A stretch of 64,000 bases of DNA from CAVQHY01 sp963712465 (GCA_963712465.1 CAVQHY010000006.1:310001-374000), one strand, 5' to 3'; counted from the stretch's first letter, positions 18,877 through 28,006 are shown. Made by a program: numbers and translations. The notes: generated from the letters alone by a model not told the origin.

Positions 18877-19986
18877 ATGCGAGTCGTCCTTCTCCCTGGA
18901 ATCTGGCCGCCCGACGTGGGCGGCCCGGCGACGCACGGGCCCGAGCTCGCCCGCTTCCTCGCCGGCCGGGGACACGCCGTCCGTGTCGTCACGATGGGCG
19001 ACGGACCGCCCGCCGAGCGTCCGTGTCCGGTCGAGACGATCTCGCGGAGGCGTGCGTTCCCGATCCGGTATCCGCACCTGGCGCTCGCCGGCACACGGGC
19101 CGCGCGCCGCGCCGACGTCGTCTATGCCTCGGCGACCTATGCGGCGGCCGCCGCCGCGTCGGCGACGGCCCGCCGGCCGCTCGTGGCGAAGCTGGTGTCC
19201 GACCCTGCGTTCGAGCGCGCGCGCCGCTACGGCCTCTTCGAGGGCACGCTCGAGGAGTTCCAGGAGCGAGGACGCGCGCCGATCGAGGCGCTCAAGCGCG
19301 GCCGCACGCAGGCGCTGCGGCGCGCGCGCTCGATCATCGTTCCCAGCGAGTACCTCGCCGCGTTCGCTCGGCGCTGGAAGCTCGATCGCGACCGTATTGT
19401 CGTCATCCCCAACCCCGTGCCCGCGGGGGAAGCGCCCGAGCCGGAGCCGCTCGCTCCGAACACGTTCGTCTTCGCGGGACGCCTGACGCGCCAAAAGGCC
19501 CTCGGCACGGCGCTGGAGGCGATCGAGCGCGTGCCCCGGGCGCGGCTGCTCGTGATCGGCGACGGCGAGGAGCGCACGGAGCTCGAGCGCCGCGCGCGGA
19601 GCCTGGGGCTGAACGGCCGAGTCGCCTTCCGCGGATCGCGGCCTCGGGCCGAGGTTCTCGCCGCACTCGCGGGCGCCCACGCCGCGATCCTCTCGAGCGA
19701 CTGGGAGAACCACCCCCACGCGGCCGTCGAGGCGCTGGCCGTCGGGACGCCGGTTGTCGCGACGGCCGTGGGAGGTGTGCCTGAGCTGGTGCACGACGGC
19801 GTCAACGGGCTGCTCGTCGCCCCGGGCCAACCGGAGGCGCTCGCTGCCGCGATGGGTCGGCTCGTCGACGAGCCCGGTCTTCGCGAACGCCTGGCCTCCG
19901 CTGCCGGCGATTCTCTCGCCGGGCTCGACGCGGCGTCCGTGTACGGGCGGATCGAGACGCTGCTCGAGCTGGCGGTCAGGTCGTGA
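18877..19986 (+). CDS. Glycosyltransferase family 4
   Basis: A 369-residue GT-B protein opening with VVLLPGIWPPDVGGPATHG, the standard N-terminal loop of GT4 enzymes that act on polyprenyl-linked glycans. FVFAGRLTRQKALGTAL lies near residue 208, and SSDWENHPHAAVEALAVGTP near 272 is the EX7E donor site. It starts the operon 18877-25119 (three transferases, then the flippase). The stop TGA overlaps the GTG of the double-GT4 gene. Specificity is unknown. Confidence 0.88.
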   Translation: MRVVLLPGIWPPDVGGPATHGPELARFLAGRGHAVRVVTMGDGPPAERPCPVETISRRRAFPIRYPHLALAGTRAARRADVVYASATYAAAAAASATARRPLVAKLVSDPAFERARRYGLFEGTLEEFQERGRAPIEALKRGRTQALRRARSIIVPSEYLAAFARRWKLDRDRIVVIPNPVPAGEAPEPEPLAPNTFVFAGRLTRQKALGTALEAIERVPRARLLVIGDGEERTELERRARSLGLNGRVAFRGSRPRAEVLAALAGAHAAILSSDWENHPHAAVEALAVGTPVVATAVGGVPELVHDGVNGLLVAPGQPEALAAAMGRLVDEPGLRERLASAAGDSLAGLDAASVYGRIETLLELAVRS

Positions 19987-22304
19987 GTGCCGCCCCCGAG
20001 AACGGTGCCCGGCCGCGGCCGCGGGTCCTGTTCGTCGGCCGGACGCGGTACGCGCTGCCGCTCCCCGGCTGGCTCGCGAAGAAGTGGGACGCGCTCGAGC
20101 GACAGCTCGACTACCGCGTGCTGGCCTCCGCCGAGCCGGGGGGCGATGTCGTGTCGGAGCGCTTCCGGCTCGTGCCGCCCTCGCGGATCGGCTTCCTCGA
20201 CGGCCCGCTGTTCTACCTGCGCTTTCCGTTCTGGGTGCGCCGTCAGATCCGGGAGTTCCAGCCCGATGCGATCGTGTGCGAGAGCCCCTACACGGGGATG
20301 TCCGCATTGCTCGGGCGGGCGCTCACGCGCGGTGGAAACCCACGCATCGTGGTCGAGGTGCACGGAGACTGGCGGACCGCCACGCGCCTGTATGGGTCGC
20401 CGACACGCAAGGCGCTCTCCCCCGTCGCCGATGGCGTCAGCCGAATGGCGCTGCGGCGGGGAGACGCGGTCCGGGCCGTCTCCCGCTACACCGACGGCCT
20501 CGTCGAGGAGGTGCGCGGGATTCCCGTCACCGCGTCGTTCCCGACCTACACCGATCTGACCGCGTTCACGGCGCATCCGGTCGCGCCGCTTCCCGAGCGC
20601 CCGACGGCGCTGTTCGTCGGGATGCTGGAGGTCTACAAGAACATCGACGGGCTGGTGGCCGCCTGGCGCACGGTCGCCCGTGAGGTGTCGGAGGCGCGGC
20701 TCGTGATCGTCGGCAAGGGCACGCGACAGGACCTCGTCGACGACCTGCTCGCCGAGCTGCCCGACCGCGTCGAGCACATCCGGGAGCTTGCTCCCGCCGA
20801 CGTTGCGGCGAGGATGGACGCGGCGACGGTGCTTGTCCTGCCGTCGCGATCCGAGGGGCTCCCTCGGGTCGTGATCGAGAGCTTCGCCCGCGGCCGCGGG
20901 GTCGTCGCCAGCCGTAGGGGCGGTCTGCCCGACATCGTTCAGGACGGCGTCGAGGGGATCCTCGTCGAGGGCGGGGACGACGCCGCGCTCGCGGATGCGC
21001 TCGAGCGTGTTCTCTCGGATCGGGCGCTCGCGGAGCGGTTTGGCGCGGCCGCGGCCGAGCGCTACGCGACCTGGCACACGACGCCTGCCGAGTACGCGAC
21101 CCGCGTGCGCGGGCTCGTCGAGGCGACGCTTCGCGACGCCGGCGCCGTCCCGGGCGAGAAGCCGCGCGTCCTCCTCGTCGGCCGCCGGACCTATCGCGTC
21201 CCGCTCGAGGGAGCGACCGAGACGACGCTGCGCGCGCTGCGCGAGGAGGTCGACTACTGCGTCGTCGGCTGCGCCGAGCGCGGCACCCGGCCGCCGAAGT
21301 CGGCCGTCGGGCCCGGCTCGCTCCAGCTCGTGCGCCGCTGGCCCGGCCCGCTCGACCCGATCGTCTTCCACGCCACGCTCCCGTTTCGCCTGCGCCGCCT
21401 CGTGCGGCGCTTCCGGCCCCAGGTCGTGATCGCCGAGAGCCCGTACATCGGCTTCCTCGTGCTCGCGTCGCTCGTGCTGCGCCGACGCGACCGCCCTTCC
21501 CTTGTCGTCGAGACCTACGGCGACTGGCGGATGGCGACCAGGGTCGGAGGCTCCCGCGCACGCGTGCTCGCATCGCCGCTGACCGACTGGGCGGCCGGCT
21601 ACGCGCTCCGCCACGCGGACGCGTTGAGGACCGCGTCGCCGTTCACCGCGGAGCTCGCCGAGCGCGAGGCGGGCGTCCCCCCGGTCGAGTCGTTTCCGGC
21701 GTACATCGATCTGTCCGCCTTCACCGAGCGGCCGGTCGCCCCGCTCCCCGAGCGCCCGACTGCGCTTTTCGTCGGTGCGCTCGAGCGCTCGAAAAACGTC
21801 GCTGCGCTCACCGAGGCGTGGCCGCTTGTGGCCGCGCGCGTGCCCGAGGCCAGGCTCGTGATCGTCGGTCGAGGCGCGCTCGTCGACCTCGTCGAGCGGC
21901 TCCGCGAGGACTTCCCCGACCGCGTCGAGCACGTCCCGCAGCTGCCCTCGACCGGCGTTGCGGCGCGGATGGACGCGTCGACCTTTCTCGTGCTCCCCTC
22001 GCGAAGCGAGGGCCTCGGTCGCGTGATCATCGAGAGCTTCACGCGCGGTCGCGCCGTGATCGCGACGCGCGTCGGCGGCATCCCCGACCTCGTCCAGGAC
22101 GGCGTCAACGGCGTGCTCGTGGAGAACGGCGACGTCCGCGCTCTCGCCGACGCGATGGTCGAGCTCCTGATCGACCGGAAGCGAGCCGAGGCGCTCGCGG
22201 CCGGGGCGCTGGCGGCCTCGAAGCAGCTCGAGTGGTCACCCGACGACTATGCCGCCCGCGTCCGCTCGCTTGTCGACCGGACGCTCGCCGGAGTCGCACG
22301 CTGA
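19983..22304 (+). CDS. Tandem double glycosyltransferase family 4 protein
   Basis: This 773-residue protein is about twice the usual GT4 length and contains two complete, homologous GT-B modules, at about residues 13-385 and 393-773. Both modules share VAPLPERPTALFVG, EARLVIVG, a VAARMDA segment and VLPSRSEGL, then an IESF/RGRGVV or RGRAVI stretch. They are clearly an internal duplication that has diverged. Both keep the acidic donor-site region, so each may be active, giving a bifunctional enzyme that adds two sugars in turn. There is no stop or frameshift at the join. Translation is coupled to the upstream GT4 through GTGA. Confidence 0.88.
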   Translation: MSAAPENGARPRPRVLFVGRTRYALPLPGWLAKKWDALERQLDYRVLASAEPGGDVVSERFRLVPPSRIGFLDGPLFYLRFPFWVRRQIREFQPDAIVCESPYTGMSALLGRALTRGGNPRIVVEVHGDWRTATRLYGSPTRKALSPVADGVSRMALRRGDAVRAVSRYTDGLVEEVRGIPVTASFPTYTDLTAFTAHPVAPLPERPTALFVGMLEVYKNIDGLVAAWRTVAREVSEARLVIVGKGTRQDLVDDLLAELPDRVEHIRELAPADVAARMDAATVLVLPSRSEGLPRVVIESFARGRGVVASRRGGLPDIVQDGVEGILVEGGDDAALADALERVLSDRALAERFGAAAAERYATWHTTPAEYATRVRGLVEATLRDAGAVPGEKPRVLLVGRRTYRVPLEGATETTLRALREEVDYCVVGCAERGTRPPKSAVGPGSLQLVRRWPGPLDPIVFHATLPFRLRRLVRRFRPQVVIAESPYIGFLVLASLVLRRRDRPSLVVETYGDWRMATRVGGSRARVLASPLTDWAAGYALRHADALRTASPFTAELAEREAGVPPVESFPAYIDLSAFTERPVAPLPERPTALFVGALERSKNVAALTEAWPLVAARVPEARLVIVGRGALVDLVERLREDFPDRVEHVPQLPSTGVAARMDASTFLVLPSRSEGLGRVIIESFTRGRAVIATRVGGIPDLVQDGVNGVLVENGDVRALADAMVELLIDRKRAEALAAGALAASKQLEWSPDDYAARVRSLVDRTLAGVAR

Positions 22305-22368
22305 GAATCGTTCGCGTTCCGTCCCCGGGTCGTGACGTTCCGCCGGAGGGCTTTGCGCGCGGCGGCGC

Positions 22369-22374
22369 TACTCT
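22369..22374 (+). promoter_or_regulatory. Possible -10 element TACTCT before the palindrome
   Basis: TACTCT lies in the 149-base gap between two same-strand GT4 genes. Its predicted start point falls on the perfect palindrome that begins four bases downstream, which would place a regulator site at the transcription start. No -35 is evident. Confidence 0.3.
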
Positions 22375-22377
22375 GAG

Positions 22378-22401
22378 CCGGACCCACCCGGGTGGGTCCG
22401 G
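22378..22401. promoter_or_regulatory. 24-bp perfect palindrome, operator-like
   Basis: CCGGACCCACCC is followed without a spacer by its exact reverse complement. The central CCCACCCGGGTGGG core is shared with the 26-bp palindrome at 39258-39283, also in front of a glycosyltransferase gene. A spacer-less palindrome fits a dimeric regulator site; a terminator would normally need a loop. Confidence 0.55.
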
Positions 22402-22457
22402 GTGAGGAGGTGGGCCCGGGGTGAAGGTGTGTCCGGGTGAGGATGGGTTCGGGGTGA
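22391..22457 (+). repeat. Short tandem repeat, about four units of 17-18 bp
   Basis: Units of the form GGTGGGTCCGGGTGAGGA, GGTGGGCCCGGGGTGAA, GGTGTGTCCGGGTGAGGA and a partial TGGGTTCGGGGTGA run up to and over the start region of the next GT4 gene. The first unit overlaps the palindrome's right arm. Confidence 0.7.
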
Positions 22458-23548
22458 CCGGGGCGCCGCGCGGGCTGAGGATCGTGTTCCTGACGCAGGC
22501 GGTCGATGTCGACGACGCGATCCTGGGCGCCACCGTCGCCAAGCTGCGCGCCCTGGCCGGGCGCGTCGAGGAGCTGCACGTGATCTGCGATCGGGTCGGG
22601 CGCCACGACCTCCCTGACAACGTGTCCCTCGCGACCTGGGCGTCCTCGTCCAGGGTCGCGCGCGGATCGAGGATGCTGGCCGCGCTGGTGCCGATCCTGG
22701 CCCGGCGGAGGCCCGACGCGGTGATCGCGCACATGTGTCCGATCTACCTCGTGCTCGCGGCGCCGTTCGCGAAGCCGCTCGGCGCGAAGCTCCTGATCTG
22801 GTACACGCACTGGACGGTCGACCGCACGCTCGAGCTGGCCACGCGTCTCTGTGACGCGGCACTGTCGGTCGACGTCCGCTCCTATCCGCTCGCGTCGCCG
22901 AAGGTGATCGCGATCGGCCACGGCATCGATGCCGACGAGTTCGCCCCGCGAGCCGCGGCACCGCCTGCAGTAGCGCCGATCAGACTCGTCGCGATCGGGC
23001 GGACGTCTCCGTCGAAGGGCTTCGAGACGCTCCTGCGCGCGCTCGAGCTCGGCCGGGAGCAAGGCCTCGACGCCACGCTCGAGCTCCGAGGGCCCTCCAC
23101 GACCGACGAGGAGCGTCGCCACCGGGGCGAGCTCGAGGCGATCGCGGCAGGTCCTGCGCTCGCGGGACGCGTGCAGATCGAGGCGCCCATCCCGCGGGGC
23201 GAGGTACCGGAGCTCCTGCGAGGCTTCGACGCGGTTGTCAACGCGACCCGTGGCCAGACCCGAGGCGGCGCGCTCGACAAGGCTGTCTACGAGGCCGCGG
23301 CCTGCGCCGTCCCCGTGATCGCGTGCAACCCCCATTTCGACGACTTTCTCGCCGGGCTGCCGCTCGAGCTCCACTTCCGAAGCGCCGATTCCGCCGACCT
23401 CGTCCGCGTTCTCGTCGGGTACGCGGCGAGCTCCACGGACGAGCGCACGGCCACAGGAGCCGAGCTTCGCCGCCGCGTCGAAGTGGGACACTCGACCGAG
23501 ACGTGGGCCGACGGCGTCGTGCGCGTCGTCCACGATCTCGGCAAGTGA
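22454..23548 (+). CDS. Glycosyltransferase family 4
   Basis: A 364-residue GT-B protein with LRIVFLTQAVDVDDAILG at the N-terminus, IWYTHWTVDRTLELA near residue 120, VAIGRTSPSKGFETLLRAL near 185 and a C-terminal domain whose donor region is YEAAACAVPVIA. The acidic EX7E motif is less obvious than in its neighbours. GTG 22454 was chosen because upstream codons, including GTG 22421, are encoded by the tandem repeat. It lies between the double GT4 and the flippase and probably contributes to the same repeat unit. Confidence 0.82.
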   Translation: MTGAPRGLRIVFLTQAVDVDDAILGATVAKLRALAGRVEELHVICDRVGRHDLPDNVSLATWASSSRVARGSRMLAALVPILARRRPDAVIAHMCPIYLVLAAPFAKPLGAKLLIWYTHWTVDRTLELATRLCDAALSVDVRSYPLASPKVIAIGHGIDADEFAPRAAAPPAVAPIRLVAIGRTSPSKGFETLLRALELGREQGLDATLELRGPSTTDEERRHRGELEAIAAGPALAGRVQIEAPIPRGEVPELLRGFDAVVNATRGQTRGGALDKAVYEAAACAVPVIACNPHFDDFLAGLPLELHFRSADSADLVRVLVGYAASSTDERTATGAELRRRVEVGHSTETWADGVVRVVHDLGK

Positions 23549-23571
23549 CCGGCCGGACGACTCCCCGGTAA

Positions 23572-25119
23572 ATGCGCCTCCTTCGACGCAACGTCCTCTC
23601 GAGCTACGTCGTCTACGCGGCGTCGCTCGTGGTCGGGCTCGTCGTCACGCCGATCATCGTCCATGCGCTCGGCAAGGAGGAGTACGGCCTCTGGGCGTTC
23701 ATCGGCGCGGCGACGGCCTATCTCGCGCTCCTCGACTTCGGCGTCGGCCCGACGATTGTCCGCTTCGCGGCCACCCATCGCGGCCGGCGGGCGCCCGAGG
23801 AGACCAGCGCGCTCGCGTCGGTGGGCCTCGTCGTCTACGCCGTCATCGGCGCGATCACGCTCGTCGTGGGCATCGGGCTCGCGTGGCTCGTGCCCGTGGT
23901 GCTCGACCTTCCCGACGACCTCGTCTGGCCGGCCCGCGTCGCGACGCTCATCGTCGTGGCCGGCGTCGCGGCCCGCTTCCCGCTCGCGCTCTTCGGCAAC
24001 CTCCTCCTCGGCCAGCAGCGCTACGACATCGTCAACCTCGGGAACCTCGTGTCGGTCGTCCTCTACGCGATCCTCGTCGCGGCCGTCTTCATCGGCGGCG
24101 ACGGGAGGGGGATCGTCGCGCTGGCGGTGATCGCACTCGTGGCCGTGCTCGTTCGCCTCGCGATCCCCGTCTTCTGGGTGCGCCGAGAGCTCCCGACACT
24201 CAGGCTGAGCCGCACGCTCGTCACCCGACCCCGGCTGCGCGAGCTCTTCGGGACGAGCTGGCACAACTTCCTCATCCACGCGTCGTCGAAGGTCGTCTTC
24301 TCGACCGACGTGATCGTCGTAGGCATCCTGCTCGGAGCCTCGGCGGCGGCGCTCTATGCGATCCCGGCGCGCCTGTTCGAGATCGCATTCGGCGCGGGCG
24401 TCGCCGGCACCGCGCTGCTGCTGCCCGCCTTCGCGGAGCTCGAGGGAGCCGAGAAGCTCGACCAACAGCGCGAGTACCTTCGCACCGGCCTGCGCGCAGC
24501 CATGGCGCTGGCATTGCTCTTCGGGCTCCCGCTCGTGCTTATGCCCGACCGGCTGATCGAAGCCTGGATCGGCGGGGGCTTCGCCGGCAGCACGTGGGTG
24601 ATGGTGCTGCTCGGGCTCGTGCTGTTCGTCCAGCAGCCGACCAACGTGCTCGCGCGGTTCATGATTGCCCGGGGACGCCAGAGGGAGCTCGCGCGGGTGG
24701 CGATCGCGGTCGTCAGCGTAAACCTCGTCCTCTCGATCGTCCTGGCCGAGACCGTGGGCCTCTGGGGCGTGGCCTTTGCCACGCTCGTGACCGAGGCGGT
24801 CGCCGGGATCGTCCTCGTGCCGCGACTCGTCACGGACGCGTCGGGCCTGTCGTACGGTGAGCTTGCCCGCGCGGCGCTTCGACCGGTCGCGCCGGCGCTG
24901 GTGGTCGCGGCGGTCGTGCTCGTCGGTGTTGCCCGGGCGTTCGACCCGACCACGCTCGCGACGCTCCTGCCGGTCGGGATCCTCTGGATCGCCGGGCTTC
25001 TCGCCGCGGTCTGGCGCTTCGGCATCTCCGGTCAGGAGCGAGCGGCGCTCCACGGCCAGCTCGGCCGGCGGCCCGTGTCCCCGATCGCGCCCATCGAGGG
25101 CGAGCCGGCCGACATCTAA
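23572..25119 (+). CDS. Polysaccharide flippase (MOP superfamily, Wzx-like)
   Basis: A 515-residue protein with about 12-14 hydrophobic helices. The N-terminus RRNVLSSYVVYAASLVVGLVVTP and the following LGKEEYGLWAF motif are typical of PST/Wzx oligosaccharide flippases. A later FGTSWHNFLIHASSK segment resembles the second repeat of the fold. It should move the polyprenyl-linked repeat unit made by the preceding GT4 genes across the membrane. It ends the plus-strand operon; its stop overlaps that of the convergent GT2 by four bases. A second, different flippase is at 37.7 kb, which implies two glycans. Confidence 0.86.
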   Translation: MRLLRRNVLSSYVVYAASLVVGLVVTPIIVHALGKEEYGLWAFIGAATAYLALLDFGVGPTIVRFAATHRGRRAPEETSALASVGLVVYAVIGAITLVVGIGLAWLVPVVLDLPDDLVWPARVATLIVVAGVAARFPLALFGNLLLGQQRYDIVNLGNLVSVVLYAILVAAVFIGGDGRGIVALAVIALVAVLVRLAIPVFWVRRELPTLRLSRTLVTRPRLRELFGTSWHNFLIHASSKVVFSTDVIVVGILLGASAAALYAIPARLFEIAFGAGVAGTALLLPAFAELEGAEKLDQQREYLRTGLRAAMALALLFGLPLVLMPDRLIEAWIGGGFAGSTWVMVLLGLVLFVQQPTNVLARFMIARGRQRELARVAIAVVSVNLVLSIVLAETVGLWGVAFATLVTEAVAGIVLVPRLVTDASGLSYGELARAALRPVAPALVVAAVVLVGVARAFDPTTLATLLPVGILWIAGLLAAVWRFGISGQERAALHGQLGRRPVSPIAPIEGEPADI

Positions 25120-25979
25120 CGCAAGGGGAGGGCCGAGCGGGCGTACGCCTCGGCCCAGGCCAGTGCCTTGCGGTCGTGTCGCACCAGCGCGCGGCCGAGC
25201 CACAGGCCGGAGTGGCAGAGCGCGCTCGGCGTCCAGACTGCGACGTAGACGGGCCAAGCCGCCGGATAGCGCTTGCGCAGGTACGCGAGTCGGCTCACGT
25301 GGTAGCGCTGGAACCAGCCGGCAGGGTCGCGCGTCCGCGACGAGCCGCCCTCGAGATGCGTCGTCTCGGCGTCCCAGAGGACTCCGACCTGCCAGCCCGC
25401 GCCGGCCAGGCGCCAGCAGAGGTCGTGATCCTCGAAGTAGAAGCGGTAGCGCTCGTCGAGCCCACCGACCTCCTCCCAGGCGGAGCGGCGAACGAGCGCG
25501 CACGCGAGCGGAACGAAGCCCGCTGGCTCGAGCCCCGACCCCTCGCGGAGCGGCTCGAGCTGCAGCGAGACGGCCTGGCGCAGCGCGATCCCCATCGTGA
25601 GCAGACGGTCGCGCGTCTTGGCGCGAGAGCCGTCCTCGTGGACGAGCGCCGCGCCGAGGAGCCCGAGCCGCGGCCGTTCCGCGAAGGGCGCGGCAAGCCG
25701 CTCGACCGAGTCGGCGCGGAGGAAGGCGTCGCTGTTGAGCAGGAGGACGAGCTCGGTCGTCGTGTGTCTCAGGCCCTCGTTCGCGGCGGCGGCGAAGCCG
25801 CTTCCTGCCGGCCGCACGACGCGTACCCCGGCCCGCGCCGCCGCCCGCCGGTCGCTTCCGTCGCGCGAGCTGTCGTCGACCACGACTATCGTGCCGACGC
25901 CCCGCGCCCCCAGGGCTGCGTTGAGGCAGCGCTCGAGCACGTCGCCGCCGTCGCGGTTGGGGATCACGACTTCGATCAC
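25116..25979 (-). CDS. Glycosyltransferase family 2 (rhamnosyltransferase-like)
   Basis: A 287-residue GT2 protein with VVIPNRDGGDVLERCL at the N-terminus, VVVDDSSRDGS near residues 32-42, LLLNSDAFL near 80 (DxD equivalent) and FYFEDHDLCWRLAGAGW near 170, the ED.D..W motif of rhamnosyl- and galactofuranosyltransferase-like enzymes. The start is GTG 25979, 16 bases after the next upstream gene. It is strongly similar in layout to the GT2 at 27092-27994, with which it sandwiches a GT4-like gene. It probably extends the same glycan; the acceptor is unknown. Confidence 0.87.
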   Translation of the reverse strand: MIEVVIPNRDGGDVLERCLNAALGARGVGTIVVVDDSSRDGSDRRAAARAGVRVVRPAGSGFAAAANEGLRHTTTELVLLLNSDAFLRADSVERLAAPFAERPRLGLLGAALVHEDGSRAKTRDRLLTMGIALRQAVSLQLEPLREGSGLEPAGFVPLACALVRRSAWEEVGGLDERYRFYFEDHDLCWRLAGAGWQVGVLWDAETTHLEGGSSRTRDPAGWFQRYHVSRLAYLRKRYPAAWPVYVAVWTPSALCHSGLWLGRALVRHDRKALAWAEAYARSALPLR

Positions 25980-25995
25980 GCGTCGGGCCTGGGCC

Positions 25996-27090
25996 TCACG
26001 GCCGCGCCGGAGGGAGGTAACGGTCGAGGATCTCGGTCTCGTAGCGGCCCGCGAGCACGTCCCAGTCCAGATCCTTGCCGGCCCGCCGCGCCGCGTCGGC
26101 GAGCCCGGCGCGTGCGGCCGGGTCGAGGGCGAGCCGCCCGACCGTGTCGGCGAACTCGCGGGGAGTGGCCACCAGGACCCCCGCGCCCGTCTCGCGCAGC
26201 ACCTCGGTCACCTCGTAGTCGTAGGAGATCGTCGGCACGCCGAGCCCCATGTACTCGGCGACCTTGGCGGCCTGGATCCCCTGGTCCATCGTGCGCGGGT
26301 ACAGCGCGAGGTCGAAGTTCGCGACGTGAGCAAGCGCCTGCTCACGAGGCAGCCGCCCGAACGCGAGCACGTCGTCGCGACCCTCGAGGCGCTCGCGAAC
26401 GCGGGGGCTCGCTCCGCCGACGAGCCACAGTCGCGAGGCCGGGACCTGCGTGTGGATCTCCTCCCAGAGCCCCAGCAGGTGGTCGACGTTGTAGAGCGGG
26501 CTTTCGCCGCCGCGGTCGCCGGCGGTCAGGAGCCACGCGGCCATGTAGCCGACGACGACCTCCCCGTCGCGCCGGTTGGCCCGTGCGATCTCCGCGACCG
26601 CCTGCTCGCTCACGGAGCGCAAGCTCACGCCCTGCGGGATCACGTGCCAGGGCTTTTCGACGCCGAGGGACTCGAAGTGCCGCGCCGCGCGCTCTGCCGT
26701 GACGACGTAGGCGGCGACGTTCGGCCGGTTCATCAGCTCGACCTCGCGCGGCGTGTACCGCGGGTCGTCGACGTCGGACACGATCGGCCCCGGGAAGTGG
26801 CGGATCTGCTCGTTGTCGGTCGTGAAGAGGTTGCGGTACCGGCGCGCCGCCGCGGCGAACACCGCGGGATCGCGGACGTAGCGAGTTCCGCGGTAGGCTC
26901 GGTACTGGAGCCCGCGGATAATCCGCTGGTCGGAGCAGGTCAGGACGTAGCGGTCCAGCCTCGAGAGCCGGGGGAGCAGCTCGGCGTAGCGCGGGTTGTT
27001 GTGGCCGCGAAACCACAGCGCGGTGAAGAACACGCGATCCGGCGTGGGCGGGGCGCCCGTGACGAGCCGGCGGAGCGGGACGAACTCCAC
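25996..27090 (-). CDS. GT-B fold glycosyltransferase (group 1 family)
   Basis: A 364-residue protein. The C-terminal half carries a Glycos_transf_1-like domain: RLWLVGGASPRVRERL near residue 218, a PRTMDQGIQAAKVAEYMGLGVP segment near 268 and TISYDYEVTEVL. The N-terminal half is divergent, with TALWFRGHNNPRYAEL in place of the usual GG loop. The donor-side Glu spacing is recognisable but not textbook. GTG 27090 starts one base after the upstream TGA, so it is coupled. It is flanked by two related GT2 genes, suggesting that a tri-sugar segment is built by this operon. Confidence 0.8.
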   Translation of the reverse strand: MEFVPLRRLVTGAPPTPDRVFFTALWFRGHNNPRYAELLPRLSRLDRYVLTCSDQRIIRGLQYRAYRGTRYVRDPAVFAAAARRYRNLFTTDNEQIRHFPGPIVSDVDDPRYTPREVELMNRPNVAAYVVTAERAARHFESLGVEKPWHVIPQGVSLRSVSEQAVAEIARANRRDGEVVVGYMAAWLLTAGDRGGESPLYNVDHLLGLWEEIHTQVPASRLWLVGGASPRVRERLEGRDDVLAFGRLPREQALAHVANFDLALYPRTMDQGIQAAKVAEYMGLGVPTISYDYEVTEVLRETGAGVLVATPREFADTVGRLALDPAARAGLADAARRAGKDLDWDVLAGRYETEILDRYLPPARP

Positions 27091-27091
27091 G

Positions 27092-27994
27092 TCAGCCGGC
27101 CCGATGTGGGCGGCCTGGCAGCGCCGTCCGCCGAAACGACTCGGCCCACTCGCGGGCCACGGAGGCGCCCGGGCCGTCGTGGCGCGCGCTCAGGAGGGCG
27201 GCGCGGATGCGCCACGCGCCCGAGTGCACGAGCGCCTTCGGCGCCCACAGCGCGCTGTAGGCGACCCAGCCGCGGGGGTGGTGCTTGCGCAGGTAGAGAA
27301 GACGACTCGTGTGGTACTGGCCGAACCACCGCTGGAGGCCCTCGGCGCTCGTCGAGCCCCCGCCCAGGTGAACCGCCTCGGCGTCCCAATCGATCGCCTG
27401 CTCCCAGCCCCCCTCGTTGAGCCGGCGGCAGAGGTCCATGTCCTCGTAGTAGAAGAGGAAGCGCTCGTCGAAGCCGCCGATCTCCTCGATCGCGTGCCGC
27501 CGAGCGAGCGCGCAGGTTGGGAATACGGCTTCGACGCGTCTCAGCCCTCGCCCTTCCTGCGACAGCGACGGCCGGATCCCGATCGCGTCGATCAGGGCGC
27601 GCCGCAGCGTGAACAGGTACGTGTGCGTCTTCGTCCGGGCGCCGCTCTCCTCGACGAGAGCCGGCCCGCAGAGCGCGAGCCGGGGGTTGGCCTCGAGGCG
27701 CGCTCGCAGGCGATCGACCGTATCCGGCCGGACGAACGCGTCCGAGTTCATCAGCAGGAGCCACTCACCCCTCGCTGCCCGGATGCCCGAGTTCATCGCC
27801 ACCGCGAAGCCGCGTCCGGGCGACTGCACGAGGCGCACGCGCGGCCGGCCGGCGGCGCGCTCGTCGCTGCCGTCGGTCGAGCCCTCGTCGGCGACGATCA
27901 CCTCGTCGACGCCCGAGGCGGCCTCGAGCGCGTCCAGGCAGCGGTCGAGGAGCGTGCCGCTGTTTCGGTGCGGGATGACGGCCGACACGGTCAT
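27092..27994 (-). CDS. Glycosyltransferase family 2 (rhamnosyltransferase-like)
   Basis: A 300-residue GT2 enzyme with SAVIPHRNSGTLLDRCL, IVADEGSTDGSDERAAG near residues 33-49, LLLMNSDAFVRPD near 79 and FYYEDMDLCRRLNEGGW near 170. It is a paralogue of the GT2 at 25.1 kb, sharing the YHTSRLLYLRKHHPRGW-type C-terminal segment. The ATG has a TAGACT -10 element six bases upstream that includes the stop codon of the preceding gene, so it may also be transcribed separately as a leaderless message. Specificity unknown. Confidence 0.88.
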   Translation of the reverse strand: MTVSAVIPHRNSGTLLDRCLDALEAASGVDEVIVADEGSTDGSDERAAGRPRVRLVQSPGRGFAVAMNSGIRAARGEWLLLMNSDAFVRPDTVDRLRARLEANPRLALCGPALVEESGARTKTHTYLFTLRRALIDAIGIRPSLSQEGRGLRRVEAVFPTCALARRHAIEEIGGFDERFLFYYEDMDLCRRLNEGGWEQAIDWDAEAVHLGGGSTSAEGLQRWFGQYHTSRLLYLRKHHPRGWVAYSALWAPKALVHSGAWRIRAALLSARHDGPGASVAREWAESFRRTALPGRPHRAG

Positions 27995-28000
27995 GGCTCC

Positions 28001-28006
28001 AGTCTA
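28001..28006 (-). promoter_or_regulatory. -10 element TAGACT overlapping the upstream stop codon
   Basis: On the minus strand TAGACT ends six bases before the ATG at 27994. Its first three bases are the TAG stop of the GT4 gene at 28004-29164, so one triplet may serve both functions. Confidence 0.5.

Noticed and set aside
19227..21932. Very long open frame (about 900 codons) on the minus strand opposite the GT4 and double-GT4 genes
   Set aside because: Its product is rich in Arg, Glu, Asp and His with no domain, and it mirrors the codon bias of the plus-strand genes, which show full GT4 motifs. It is a GC-rich shadow frame.
23287..25503. Long minus-strand open frame (about 740 codons) opposite the flippase
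   Set aside because: Highly charged, low-complexity product with no recognisable motif; the plus strand encodes a clear membrane flippase.
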